Shown: positions 15,380 through 23,099, counted from the first letter of the stretch. The stretch is 25,085 bases of DNA from JBQTIQ01 sp052387955 (GCA_052387955.1 JBQTIQ010000099.1:1-25085), one strand, 5' to 3'. The notes: generated by a model from the letters alone, not told the origin. Translations and numbers: made by a program.

Positions 15380-15432
15380 CCGTTACTGTTCGACGCCGCG
15401 GCCACCCGGGGCCGCATCCCGGAGGTCGACTC

Positions 15433-16215
15433 GTGCCCGCACCGATCATCCCCGGCGCCGAACCGTGGTCGGCCGGCGACGGCCCTCACGGCGCCCTCGT
15501 GCTGCACGGGTTCACCGGCAACCCGTCCTCGATGCGGGGGCTGGCCGAGGTGCTCCACCACGCCGGGTTCGCGGTCGACTTGCCGCTGCTGCCCGGGCAC
15601 GGCACGTCCGTCGAGGACATGATCGCCACCGGTTGGGCCGACTGGCTGGGGGCGGCGACCGAGGCGTTGGCCCGATTGTCCGGGCGGCTTCCCGACGAGG
15701 GCCGGGTCGTCGTGGTGGGACTGTCGATGGGCGCCAGCATCACCGCCTGGCTCGGCGGTGAGCACCCCGGACTGGCTGGCCTGGTGTGCATCAACCCGAT
15801 CGTCTTCGAGCCCCCCAACCTGCGCCCCGTGATCCAGGGCTTCGTGGATGCCGGCGGTGTCGTCATCCAGACGATCGCCTCCGACATCGCGCTGCCGGGG
15901 GTGAAGGAGTCGGCCTATGCCGACACGCCGCTGGTGCCGCTGCTGTCGCTGTTCGAGGCGGCCGACGGCATGGCCGAGCGGATGGGGCGCATCGAGTGCC
16001 CGGTGCTGATCATGACCAGCCGCAACGACCACGTCGTCCCACCGGAGAACAGCGACGTCCTGGCGGTGGCGGTGAAGGGCCCCGTCGAACGGGTCTTCTT
16101 CGACCGCAGCTACCACGTCGCCACCCTCGACTACGACCGCGACGACGTCGAACGCCTAACCGTCGACTTCGCCCTCCGGGCCGTGGCCGCCGCCGGCTTC
16201 GTACCGTCACCGTGA
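15433..16215 (+). CDS. Alpha/beta hydrolase, carboxylesterase / monoacylglycerol lipase-like
   Basis: 260 residues. The oxyanion-hole motif is LHGFTGNP at about 24-31, the nucleophile elbow is VVGLSMGAS with S98, the acid is D199 in TSRNDHVVP and the base is H228 in DRSYHVAT. This matches the Est30-like carboxylesterase/monoglyceride lipase group, which hydrolyses short- to medium-chain esters in the cytoplasm. The GTG start at 15433 has GGAGG 7 bases upstream, in contrast to the leaderless genes around. Its stop overlaps the start of the lipoprotein gene by one base (TGATG), so the two form an operon. Confidence 0.9.
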   Translation: MPAPIIPGAEPWSAGDGPHGALVLHGFTGNPSSMRGLAEVLHHAGFAVDLPLLPGHGTSVEDMIATGWADWLGAATEALARLSGRLPDEGRVVVVGLSMGASITAWLGGEHPGLAGLVCINPIVFEPPNLRPVIQGFVDAGGVVIQTIASDIALPGVKESAYADTPLVPLLSLFEAADGMAERMGRIECPVLIMTSRNDHVVPPENSDVLAVAVKGPVERVFFDRSYHVATLDYDRDDVERLTVDFALRAVAAAGFVPSP

Positions 16216-16946
16216 TGGACCGGCGGGGCCGGCTCCTGAGGGCGGCGTCGGCGGCGCTGTGCGTGCTGATGGCGGCGTGCGGGGCCGACGACGACGGGCC
16301 GTCCGACGCCGCCGGCTCGCAGCCCGCGAGCGCGGCCACCGCATCGTCGAGCGCCCCCGGGACCGTCCCCGTCCCCGAGCTCGTGGCCAGCGGCGCCACC
16401 ACGCCCTTCGGCCCGGTGCCAGGTCGTCTCGTCCCCATCGAGGTCGGCGACGACGGGTCGTGCAAGGCCACGGCGATGATGACCTTCGATGCCCAGGAAC
16501 CGAACTTCGCCCTCTGCCAGGTCTTCGACGGCGAGGGCGGCCGGTTCGCGGTGGTCACGGTGAGCCGGGCCACCGACGACCATGACGTCGGGCTGGCCTG
16601 TGCCGTCGAGGACGGGTTCGTCGTCGGTGCCACCGCCATCGGCGAGGGCACACCGGTGTCGACCACGCTCGACCTGGCCGGGCTGGGCACGTTCGCGATC
16701 CTGAGCATCCACGACGACTTCGTGACCGACGCCACCGCCGCGGTCGGGGTGGTGGTGGCCCAGCCCGCCGGCGAGCAGTGCCCGGTCGTGCACGGCCTCG
16801 GACCGGTCAACCCCGGAGCCGGTCAGGTCCGCGCTACTGCGTCGGCGATCGAGGTGGCCCGGCCCACCGGCATCCTCTGCACCACCTTCGATGCGGGCGG
16901 GTTCACGTCCGAGCCCGTCGCGCCGCCGGCCAGTCGCTGTCCCTGA
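16215..16946 (+). CDS. Putative secreted lipoprotein
   Basis: 243 residues. A basic N-terminus (MDRRGRLLR) and a short hydrophobic core end in LMAACG, a lipobox-like site that would put the lipid on C22 (Met at -3 is less common). A Ser/Ala/Pro-rich linker at about 25-52 leads to a soluble domain with several cysteines (SCKATAM, ALCQVF, LACAVED, EQCPVV, ILCTTF), probably disulfide-bonded. No family recognised. The esterase stop overlaps its start. It lies directly upstream of gatC but has its own stop 65 bp before, and gatC shows its own promoter motif. Confidence 0.8.
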   Translation: MDRRGRLLRAASAALCVLMAACGADDDGPSDAAGSQPASAATASSSAPGTVPVPELVASGATTPFGPVPGRLVPIEVGDDGSCKATAMMTFDAQEPNFALCQVFDGEGGRFAVVTVSRATDDHDVGLACAVEDGFVVGATAIGEGTPVSTTLDLAGLGTFAILSIHDDFVTDATAAVGVVVAQPAGEQCPVVHGLGPVNPGAGQVRATASAIEVARPTGILCTTFDAGGFTSEPVAPPASRCP

Positions 16947-16996
16947 CCGCACCGAGCGGCCCACAACGGTTGGACCGGCCCGCCCGCGGCGTCCCC

Positions 16997-17002
16997 TACC
17001 AT
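16997..17002 (+). promoter_or_regulatory. -10-like hexamer TACCAT before gatC
   Basis: TACCAT ends 9 bases before ATG 17012. The spacing is 2 nt longer than the commonest in this window, giving a very short 5' leader; no Shine-Dalgarno. Confidence 0.4.
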
Positions 17003-17011
17003 GAGCCTGCT

Positions 17012-17311
17012 ATGGCGTCCATCACCCGCGACGACGTCGCCCACGTCGCCCGGCTGGCCCGGCTCGAGTTGACCCCCGACGAGCTCGAGACGTTCACCGG
17101 CCAGCTGGCGGCGGTGCTGCATCACGCCACCGACGTCGAGGCCCTCGACGTGGAAGGGGTGCCGCCGACCGCCCACCCCTACCCGTTGCACAACGTGTGG
17201 CGGGCCGACGAGGTCGGCGCCAGCGTCGACCGGGACGAGGTCCTGGGCCAGGCGCCGGCGGCCGAGCAAGGGCGGTTCAAGGTGCCGCCGGTCCTCGGCG
17301 ACGACCGTTGA
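17012..17311 (+). CDS. gatC: Asp/Glu-tRNA amidotransferase subunit C
   Basis: 99 residues, the usual GatC length. It opens MASITRDDVAHVARLARLEL, followed by DELETFTGQLAAVL and the typical VEGVPPTAHPYPLHNVWRAD region. GatC stabilises the GatA-GatB interface of the amidotransferase that turns Glu-tRNA(Gln) into Gln-tRNA(Gln) and Asp-tRNA(Asn) into Asn-tRNA(Asn). It is the first gene of gatCAB; its TGA overlaps the TTG start of gatA. Confidence 0.95.
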   Translation: MASITRDDVAHVARLARLELTPDELETFTGQLAAVLHHATDVEALDVEGVPPTAHPYPLHNVWRADEVGASVDRDEVLGQAPAAEQGRFKVPPVLGDDR

Positions 17312-18738
17312 GGACCGCCCGGGACATCGCCGCCGCCGTCGCCTCAGGGGAGATCACCGCCCGATCGGTCACCGACGACCACCTGGCCGCCATCGCCGCC
17401 GGCGAGGGTGACGTGCACGCCTTCAACCTGGTGTTGGCCGACCGGGCCCGGGCCCGGGCCGACGCCGTCGATGCCGCCGTCGCCGCCGGCGTCGACCCCG
17501 GTGTGCTGGCCGGCGTCCCGGTGGCGCTCAAGGACAACCTGTGCACCCGAGGCATACCGACGACGTGCTCGTCGCGGATCCTCGACGGGTGGTGCCCGCC
17601 CTATGACGCCACCGTGGTCCGGCTGCTGGACGCCGCCGGGGCGGTGGTGGTCGGCAAGACGAACCTGGACGAGTTCGCCATGGGGTCCTCGACCGAGAAC
17701 TCGGCCTTCGGGCCCACCCGCAACCCCCGCGACCTCACCCGCGTACCGGGCGGGAGCAGCGGGGGCAGCGCGGCGGCGGTGGCGGCGGGGTTCGCGGCGT
17801 TGGCCCTGGGCTCGGACACAGGCGGGTCGATCCGCCAGCCGGCCGCCTTCTGCGGGGTGGTGGGCATGAAGCCCACCTACGGCCGGGTGTCGCGCTACGG
17901 CCTGGTCGCCTTCGCCAGCAGCCTCGACCAGATCGGCCCGTTCGCCGCCACCGTCGCCGACGCCGCCCTGCTCTACGACGTGATCGCCGGCCACGATCCT
18001 CGGGACACGACGTCGATCCCGCTGCCGGCCGAGCCGGTGTCGGCCCGGGTCGGCGACGGCGTCGAGGGCCTGCGGGTCGGGGTCATCTCCGAGTTCCTGG
18101 CCGCCGACGGCCTCGACCCCGACGTGGCCGTCCGTACCCGCGACGCCGCCGAGGCGCTGGCCGGCGCCGGCGCCAAGGTCGACGACGTGTCGGTGCCCTC
18201 GACGATCTACGGGCTGTCGGCCTACTACCTGATCGCGCCGGCGGAGGCGTCGAGCAACCTGGCCCGCTACGACGGCGTCCGCTACGGCCTACGGGTCGAC
18301 GCCGCCACCACCGCCGAGATGAACACCGCCACCCGGACCGCCGGTTTCGGGGCCGAGGTCAAGCGGCGGATCATGCTCGGGACCTATGCCCTCTCGGCTG
18401 GCTACTACGACGCCTACTACGGCAAGGCCCAACGGGTACGCACCCTGATCAGCCGCGACCTGGACCAGGCCTACGCCTCCTTCGACGTACTGCTCGGCCC
18501 AACGGCGCCCGGCACCGCCTTCCCCTTCGGCGCCAAGGCCGACCCGATGGCGATGTACCTCAACGATGTGTTCACGATCCCGTCCAACCTGTCCGGGCAC
18601 CCGGCCCTGTCGGTCCCCGTCGGCAATGGCCGCGACGGCCTGCCCATCGGCGTGCAGGTCCTGGCCCCGTCGCTGGGCGAGGTCGACCTGTTCCGCACCG
18701 CGGCCGTGCTCGAGGCGGCCGCCGGGGGGGCCCGATGA
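17308..18738 (+). CDS. gatA: Asp/Glu-tRNA amidotransferase subunit A (amidase)
   Basis: 476 residues, normal for GatA. It releases ammonia from glutamine for transamidation in GatB. The amidase signature is present, with the Ser-cisSer-Lys triad at K75 (VALKDNLC), S150 (PGGSSGGS) and S174 (DTGGSIRQP). GMKPTYGRVSRYGLVAFASS is also diagnostic. The start is inferred as TTG 17308, which overlaps the gatC stop (TTGA) and gives MRTARDIAAAV at the proper family N-terminus; no ATG or GTG lies close by. Its end overlaps the gatB ATG (ATGA), so all three subunits are translationally coupled in stoichiometric order. Confidence 0.95.
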   Translation: MRTARDIAAAVASGEITARSVTDDHLAAIAAGEGDVHAFNLVLADRARARADAVDAAVAAGVDPGVLAGVPVALKDNLCTRGIPTTCSSRILDGWCPPYDATVVRLLDAAGAVVVGKTNLDEFAMGSSTENSAFGPTRNPRDLTRVPGGSSGGSAAAVAAGFAALALGSDTGGSIRQPAAFCGVVGMKPTYGRVSRYGLVAFASSLDQIGPFAATVADAALLYDVIAGHDPRDTTSIPLPAEPVSARVGDGVEGLRVGVISEFLAADGLDPDVAVRTRDAAEALAGAGAKVDDVSVPSTIYGLSAYYLIAPAEASSNLARYDGVRYGLRVDAATTAEMNTATRTAGFGAEVKRRIMLGTYALSAGYYDAYYGKAQRVRTLISRDLDQAYASFDVLLGPTAPGTAFPFGAKADPMAMYLNDVFTIPSNLSGHPALSVPVGNGRDGLPIGVQVLAPSLGEVDLFRTAAVLEAAAGGAR

Positions 18739-20168
18739 CGGACCTGTTGGACGGCTGGGAGACGGTGATCGGGCTCGAGGTGCACTGCGAGCTCGGCACG
18801 GCCACGAAGCTCTTCTGTTCGTGCGCCAACGTCTTCGGCGACGAGCCCAACACCAACGTGTGCCCGGTGTGCCTAGGGCTCCCCGGCTCGCTGCCGGTAC
18901 TCAACGAGCGGGCGGTCGAATTCGCGCTCCGCCTCGGCCAGGCGTTGGGATGCGAGGCCCGGGCCAGCGTCTTCGCCCGCAAGAACTACTTCTATCCCGA
19001 CATGCCCAAGGACTATCAGGTCTCCCAGTACGACCTGCCCATCAACGTCGACGGCGTCCTCGACCTGCCGTCGGGGAACCGGGTCGGCATCGAGCGGGCC
19101 CACATCGAAGAGGACACGGGCAAGAACACCCACGTCGGCCGCGGCGGCCGGATCCACGGCGCCGACTACGCCCTTATCGACTACAACCGGGCCGGGGTGC
19201 CGTTGGTCGAGATCGTGTCCCGTCCCGACCTGCGCTCGGCGGAGGCGGCCCGGGAGTACGTGGCCGAGCTGCGCTCGATCCTGGTCGCGGTGGGCGTGTC
19301 CGACGCCAAGATGGAAGAGGGCTCGATGCGGGTCGACGCCAACGTGTCGGTCCGGCCCGCCGGTGCCACCGTCCTCGGCACCCGGTGCGAGATCAAGAAC
19401 CTCAACTCGCTGCGTTCGCTGGGCCGGGCCATCGACCACGAAGCCCGCCGCCAGGTCGACCTGCTGGTCGCCGGCGAACGGGTGGTGCAGGAGACCCGCC
19501 ACTGGGACGAGGAGGCCGGCCAGACCCGGCCCGGGCGCAACAAGGAGGAGGCCGAGGACTACCGCTACTTCCCCGAGCCCGACCTCGTCCCGGTCGATCC
19601 CGATCCTGGCTGGGTCCGTTCGATCTCGGCCTCGTTGCCGGCCCTGCCCGCCGACCGCCGGGCGGCGTTGGCCGCCGCCGCCGACGCCGGCGCCCGTACC
19701 GGGGCGGTGGCGATCGCGGTGCAGCGGGGACTGGACGACCTGGCGATGGCGGCCATCGCCGCCGGAGCCGACCCCGCGGTCGTGCTCCGCCACGTCGAAC
19801 AGGACCTGGCGGTGGACGGCGCCGAGCTGCTCGACCCGGGCGCCCTCGTCGCTCTCTCCCGCATGGAGGTCGAAGGCCAGCTCACGGCGACGCAGGCGAA
19901 GACGGTCCTGGCCGAACTGGTCGCGGCCGGCGGCCACGATCCGGTCGCCATCGCCGCCACGCTCGGCTACGAAGCCATGGGGACCGACGCGCTGGTGGCC
20001 GCCGTCGACGCCGCCATCGAGGCCGAGCCGGGCGCCTGGGACAAGTTCGTGACCGGCGACGGTCGCGCCCTCGGTGCGCTGATCGGCCACGTCATGCGGG
20101 CCACCAACAAGCGCGCCGACGGCAAAGCCGTCACCGCCCTTCTGCAACAGCGCAAAGCCTCGACGTGA
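18735..20168 (+). CDS. gatB: Asp/Glu-tRNA amidotransferase subunit B
   Basis: 477 residues, full length. The cradle domain starts WETVIGLEVHCELGTATKLF. Zinc-site cysteines are visible in FCSCANVF and NVCPVCLGLPG, and PKDYQVSQYDLPI, GIERAHIEEDTGK, DYNRAGVPLVEIVS and EIKNLNSLRSL are the family blocks. It kinase-activates and amidates mischarged tRNA. The helical and YqeY-like tail domains run from about 300 to the end (VRSISASLPALPADRRAAL, GALIGHVMRATNKRADGKAV). ATG overlaps the gatA stop. Presence of gatCAB implies that Gln and/or Asn tRNA is made by the indirect route, as in most actinomycetes. Confidence 0.97.
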   Translation: MTDLLDGWETVIGLEVHCELGTATKLFCSCANVFGDEPNTNVCPVCLGLPGSLPVLNERAVEFALRLGQALGCEARASVFARKNYFYPDMPKDYQVSQYDLPINVDGVLDLPSGNRVGIERAHIEEDTGKNTHVGRGGRIHGADYALIDYNRAGVPLVEIVSRPDLRSAEAAREYVAELRSILVAVGVSDAKMEEGSMRVDANVSVRPAGATVLGTRCEIKNLNSLRSLGRAIDHEARRQVDLLVAGERVVQETRHWDEEAGQTRPGRNKEEAEDYRYFPEPDLVPVDPDPGWVRSISASLPALPADRRAALAAAADAGARTGAVAIAVQRGLDDLAMAAIAAGADPAVVLRHVEQDLAVDGAELLDPGALVALSRMEVEGQLTATQAKTVLAELVAAGGHDPVAIAATLGYEAMGTDALVAAVDAAIEAEPGAWDKFVTGDGRALGALIGHVMRATNKRADGKAVTALLQQRKAST

Positions 20169-20194
20169 GACCTGCGGTCGAGCGAGGCGGTCTG

Positions 20195-20226
20195 CTGCGG
20201 GCGTCGCTCCGCTCCGGGTCCCGCAG
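20195..20226 (+). terminator. Hairpin after gatB
   Basis: A perfect 7-bp stem CTGCGGG / CCCGCAG with an 18-nt loop lies 27 bases after the gatB stop. There is no T-tract. The first 16 or so bases (TGCTGCGGGCGTCGCTC) also occur at 2756-2772 in the DUF4129 gene. Confidence 0.4.
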
Positions 20227-20332
20227 GCTGTCGCCGGCGGCCTGGCGGCCGCGGCGGCGGGTCGTCGGTCCGAGCCGGTCCATCCGGGCGTCCTGAGTCG
20301 ATCCTGGGCGCCGAAGGGTGCATGATCATCCC

Positions 20333-20932
20333 ATGGCGGCCGTGCAGCACGCTGACGACAGACCCCGGAGGCCAGGGCGACCCCGGGACCAACGGGCCGA
20401 GCACGCCATCCTCGGCGCCACCCTCGACCTGGTGGGAGAGGTGGGCTTCGGTGGGCTGACCATCGAGGCGGTGGCGTCACGGGCCGGGGTGGGCAAGGCC
20501 ACCATCTACCGGCGCTGGCCCTCGAAAGAAGAGCTGTTGCTGGCCGCCTGCGATGCGATGTTGGAGGAGCTACCCCAGCCCGACACCGGTTCGGTACGGG
20601 CCGACCTGGCCGAGTGCTTCGGGCAGGTCGCCCACCAGGTCCTCACCTCCCGGGGTTGCACGGTGATGGCCGAGGTCGTGGGCGCGGCCGACGGAGACCC
20701 GCGGTTGGCCGACCTGTTGCACCGCTTCGTGGCCGAGAAACGCCAGTCGGCCCGCATCATCTTCGAGAAGGCCATCGCCCGGGGCGAGGTCAGGGCCGAC
20801 CTCGACATCGAGCTCGCCGTCGACCTGCTCGGCGGCCCGATCTTCATCCGCCGGCTTCTCTCCGGCGACCGCATCGACCCCGCCGACGGCGAGACGGTGG
20901 CGGCGATGATCCTCGACGGCATCGCCGGTTAG
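20333..20932 (+). CDS. TetR/AcrR-family transcriptional regulator
   Basis: 199 residues. Basic N-terminus RRPGRPRDQRAEHAIL, then the TetR DNA-binding domain with the helix-turn-helix at about 41-62 (GLTIEAVASRAGVGKATIYR) followed by the signature RWPSKEELL. The C-terminal ligand domain (VVGAADGDPRLADLLHRFV, then IFEKAIARGEVRADLDIELA and LLGGPIFIRRLLSG) matches the TetR_C_11-like group. The ligand and target are unknown; such repressors usually control a neighbour or themselves. ATG 20333 is preferred, with CATGAT 6 bases upstream; GTG 20318 in frame would add five residues. The next gene is a foreign-looking phospholipase, so its original target may have been displaced. Confidence 0.88.
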   Translation: MAAVQHADDRPRRPGRPRDQRAEHAILGATLDLVGEVGFGGLTIEAVASRAGVGKATIYRRWPSKEELLLAACDAMLEELPQPDTGSVRADLAECFGQVAHQVLTSRGCTVMAEVVGAADGDPRLADLLHRFVAEKRQSARIIFEKAIARGEVRADLDIELAVDLLGGPIFIRRLLSGDRIDPADGETVAAMILDGIAG

Positions 20933-20976
20933 GGCTGTCCTGCAGTTGGTAGAGCGGCCACGGTCGCGGTGGGGTG
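20932..20976 (+). repeat. R1: imperfect direct repeat upstream of the phospholipase gene
   Basis: Begins in the last base of the tetR TAG stop: GGGCTGTCCTGCAGTTGGT, then GCGGCCACGGTCGCGG. About 37 of 44 positions match R2 at 21957, allowing small gaps. A weaker related copy is at 23109. Confidence 0.7.
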
Positions 20977-20983
20977 GGAGCGC

Positions 20984-20989
20984 TATGAT
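20984..20989 (+). promoter_or_regulatory. Possible -10 box TATGAT for the phospholipase gene
   Basis: TATGAT is close to the consensus -10. It would give a 5' leader of about 70 nt before GTG 21066. No TTGACA-like -35 is found at 16-18 bp. Confidence 0.4.
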
Positions 20990-21065
20990 CCGCGACAGGC
21001 GGGCGCGCACGGCACTCGGACGGTGCGGACTGAGCACGCGCTCGGAGCGGGAAGGTGGAGCCACT

Positions 21066-21956
21066 GTGGCGACCAATGATTGGATGTCTCACCTCAGCAA
21101 CTCGGACACGATCGATCAGCTCAACATTCCTGGGACTCACGACAGCGGGACCTCCTTTCTGAGTTCTTCTAATTATCACCATACTCAGGAGCTCACTATC
21201 GGCGAGCAACTGCAGTTCGGGATTCGCGTCCTTGACATGAGGCTCCGCCTCCTCGAGAACCCGGATTGGAATGATGGCGATCCGCCCGAGAACCGTGCAA
21301 ATTTCGCGGTTCACCACGAGGCGGACTGGTGCTACCTCTACCTTGACCAGGACAGTTGGGTGGCCCCGCAGGATGTTGGTGACGTCAAGGGTTTCGTCTT
21401 GCAGGAGTGCCTACAATTCTTGAAGCTTCACCCGACGGAGTTCATCCTATTCCAGGTCCAAGAGGAGTATGACCCGAAACCTGCTTTCAATCTTCGCTTC
21501 GAAGATATCGTGAACAGGCACAACGTCAGCGACCCAGCTAATCCGCCGATCCTGGTCACCGGTACATATCCGAGTGTCGAACAAGCCAAGGGAAAGCTTG
21601 TCCTCGTGAGTTCGAACGGAGCGCTGCCATTTGGTATCCAGGTCGACAGTTCAAAATTGGTGGATACAGCTAGCCTGTACGTGGAGAACCACTGGATGGA
21701 CTCGAATAAAGACCTGAAATGGGAAAAGGTGAAGGATGCGCTCAAGGTGGCACGGGAGGACACGCCGGGAAAGTGGGTCATCACGTACGTGAGCGATGGT
21801 TCCGGCGCGCTGCATCCCAGAGAATTTGCCAGTACTCTGAACGAGCAGGTCGAGAATATGATTCGTGCGTATGGGACCCACAGCCACTGCGGGACCATCC
21901 TGACCGACTTCCCGACGGCCGGTCTCGTCAATGCGATGCTGGCGAACTACATGTAA
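21066..21956 (+). CDS. Phosphatidylinositol-specific phospholipase C-like protein (PI-PLC X domain)
   Basis: 296 residues. The bacterial PI-PLC signature is clear: QLNIPGTHDSGTSF with catalytic H25, FGIRVLDMRLRL with D57 and R59, and AVHHEADWCYLY with the second catalytic His (H84, equivalent to H82 of the Bacillus cereus enzyme). FVLQECLQFLKLHPTEFILF matches the following helix and strand. The class cleaves phosphatidylinositol to diacylglycerol and inositol cyclic phosphate. No signal peptide is seen from GTG 21066, which was chosen for AAGGTGG about 7 bases upstream; an in-frame ATG at 20985 adds a basic, not signal-like, leader. GC is much lower than in neighbours (29 of 60 bases at 21121-21180) with many AT-ending codons, a strong sign of transfer. 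Related sequences R1 and R2 flank it. Confidence 0.88.
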   Translation: MATNDWMSHLSNSDTIDQLNIPGTHDSGTSFLSSSNYHHTQELTIGEQLQFGIRVLDMRLRLLENPDWNDGDPPENRANFAVHHEADWCYLYLDQDSWVAPQDVGDVKGFVLQECLQFLKLHPTEFILFQVQEEYDPKPAFNLRFEDIVNRHNVSDPANPPILVTGTYPSVEQAKGKLVLVSSNGALPFGIQVDSSKLVDTASLYVENHWMDSNKDLKWEKVKDALKVAREDTPGKWVITYVSDGSGALHPREFASTLNEQVENMIRAYGTHSHCGTILTDFPTAGLVNAMLANYM

Positions 21957-22010
21957 GGGCATGTCCCGCAGTTGGTTTGCGGTCATGGTGGCGGGATGGG
22001 GTAGTCCCGC
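21957..22010 (+). repeat. R2: imperfect direct repeat after the phospholipase stop, ending in a hairpin
   Basis: Begins directly after the TAA stop with GGGCATGTCCCGCAGTTGGT, then GCGGTCATGGTGGCGGG. It pairs with R1. Its 3' part forms GCGGGA / TCCCGC with an 8-nt loop (21991-22010), which could serve as a two-way terminator between the phospholipase and the convergent endolysin gene. Confidence 0.7.
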
Positions 22011-22051
22011 TCGGCGTGGAAGCTGTGCGGTCGCAGTTCAGGCATGACCTG

Positions 22052-23014
22052 CTACCCGGTGGTGATGGGCGCGATCCACAACGCGGCCCACGTTTGCGGC
22101 CCGACCACGCCATCCGTGTCCAGACCCTTCTCTTGCTGGAACGCTCGCACGATTCCCTCCGTCTTGGGCCCGAAGACAGAGTCAACGCGGATGACCCAGC
22201 CGCGCTCGGACAGGCGCCGTTGGGCTTGCCGCACATCGTCCCCATCGGCGCCCGGGCCCAGCGGCCGGCCCGGCCAGGGAGGCGCACTGTTCCCTGCCGC
22301 CGGGTCAGCCGGGACTGCGTTCAGGATGGTGTTCCACGTGGCGGGGCCGATGACGCCGTCGTCGTCCAAGCCATGGCCCTGTTGGAAGGTTTGTACGATG
22401 GCCACGGAAATGGGGCCGTAGTAGCCGTCGACGAGGATGGTGACGCCGCAGCCGCCCAGACATTGCTGGGCCTGTCGGACGCGATCCCCCCGGTCGCCTT
22501 CCCGGATGAGCGTGGGCCCGGCCGTCCCGCCTTGGTTGGACGGCGGCCCCGCAGCCGGCAGGCCGCCCTCGCCCCGGAACAGAGCCATTTCCTCCCCACG
22601 GCGGCGCACCAGGCCGGCAAGGACGGCGCCACCGGCCTTGTCCCACCAGCCGATGGCTTCGCAGGCCCCCGTCAGGTCACCCTCGTTGAAGCGACGGCAT
22701 GCAGTCGAACCGGCGAAGCTGCCCACACCGACGTTGTAGGCGAGGCTCGTGAAGGCGGCATGCCGGTTCGCAGTCAGTGCCTCACGATTGGTGATACTCG
22801 ATTCCACTGCGTCGGCGAACTGCTGCACCCGCTGGCGGAGTAGGACGAGTGCATCCGGCTCCGAGATCCCGCAGGACCTGTATTGCTGGATGATGTCGCG
22901 CCTTGTTTCGCCGTAGCCGATCGTCTCGACGCCCACGGCATCGGCGTAGACGTGGCCGACGAAGCCTTCGAACGTGGCGATGAACTTGGAGGTGAAGTCG
23001 AGATCAACGGCCAT
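22052..23014 (-). CDS. Phage-type endolysin: T4-lysozyme (GH24) domain plus two peptidoglycan-binding domains
   Basis: 320 residues. The GH24 domain spans about 5-150. Catalytic E16 (FEGF), D25 (YADAVG) and T31 (ETIGYG) keep exactly the spacing of T4 lysozyme E11-D20-T26, so activity on the glycan strand is expected. AFTSLAYNVGVGSFAGST and RRRGEEMALF are also typical. Two PG_binding_1 repeats follow at about 170-230 and 254-313 (DRVRQAQQCL..VDGYYGP and DVRQAQRRLSERG..VDSVFGP). No signal peptide, holin or other phage gene is visible. The start is firm: AGGAGG lies 6 bases upstream of ATG (23021-23026), unlike the leaderless host genes. It may be a prophage remnant, a domesticated lysin or part of an injected-toxin system; delivery is unclear. 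Confidence 0.92.
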   Translation of the reverse strand: MAVDLDFTSKFIATFEGFVGHVYADAVGVETIGYGETRRDIIQQYRSCGISEPDALVLLRQRVQQFADAVESSITNREALTANRHAAFTSLAYNVGVGSFAGSTACRRFNEGDLTGACEAIGWWDKAGGAVLAGLVRRRGEEMALFRGEGGLPAAGPPSNQGGTAGPTLIREGDRGDRVRQAQQCLGGCGVTILVDGYYGPISVAIVQTFQQGHGLDDDGVIGPATWNTILNAVPADPAAGNSAPPWPGRPLGPGADGDDVRQAQRRLSERGWVIRVDSVFGPKTEGIVRAFQQEKGLDTDGVVGPQTWAALWIAPITTG

Positions 23015-23036
23015 TACGTTCCTCCTCGTAGCGGCG

Positions 23037-23099
23037 TCACGCCCGGGGACGGCCGCCGTGTGCTCCCACCATGGGCACCATTCTCCTCCTGATCGTCAT
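23037..23099 (-). other. Possible 20-codon leader ORF upstream of the endolysin
   Basis: An ATG-to-TGA frame encodes MTIRRRMVPMVGAHGGRPRA and ends 22 bases before the endolysin ATG. It holds an internal AGGAGG followed by ATG. No family can be assigned and it may be chance. The rest of 23015-23108 shows no other supported feature. Confidence 0.2.

Noticed and set aside
20940..20960. tRNA D-arm-like string GCAGTTGGTAGAGC
   Set aside because: It resembles AGTTGGTAGAGC of many tRNAs, but no matching 5' D-stem, anticodon arm or T-loop follows. It is part of repeat R1.
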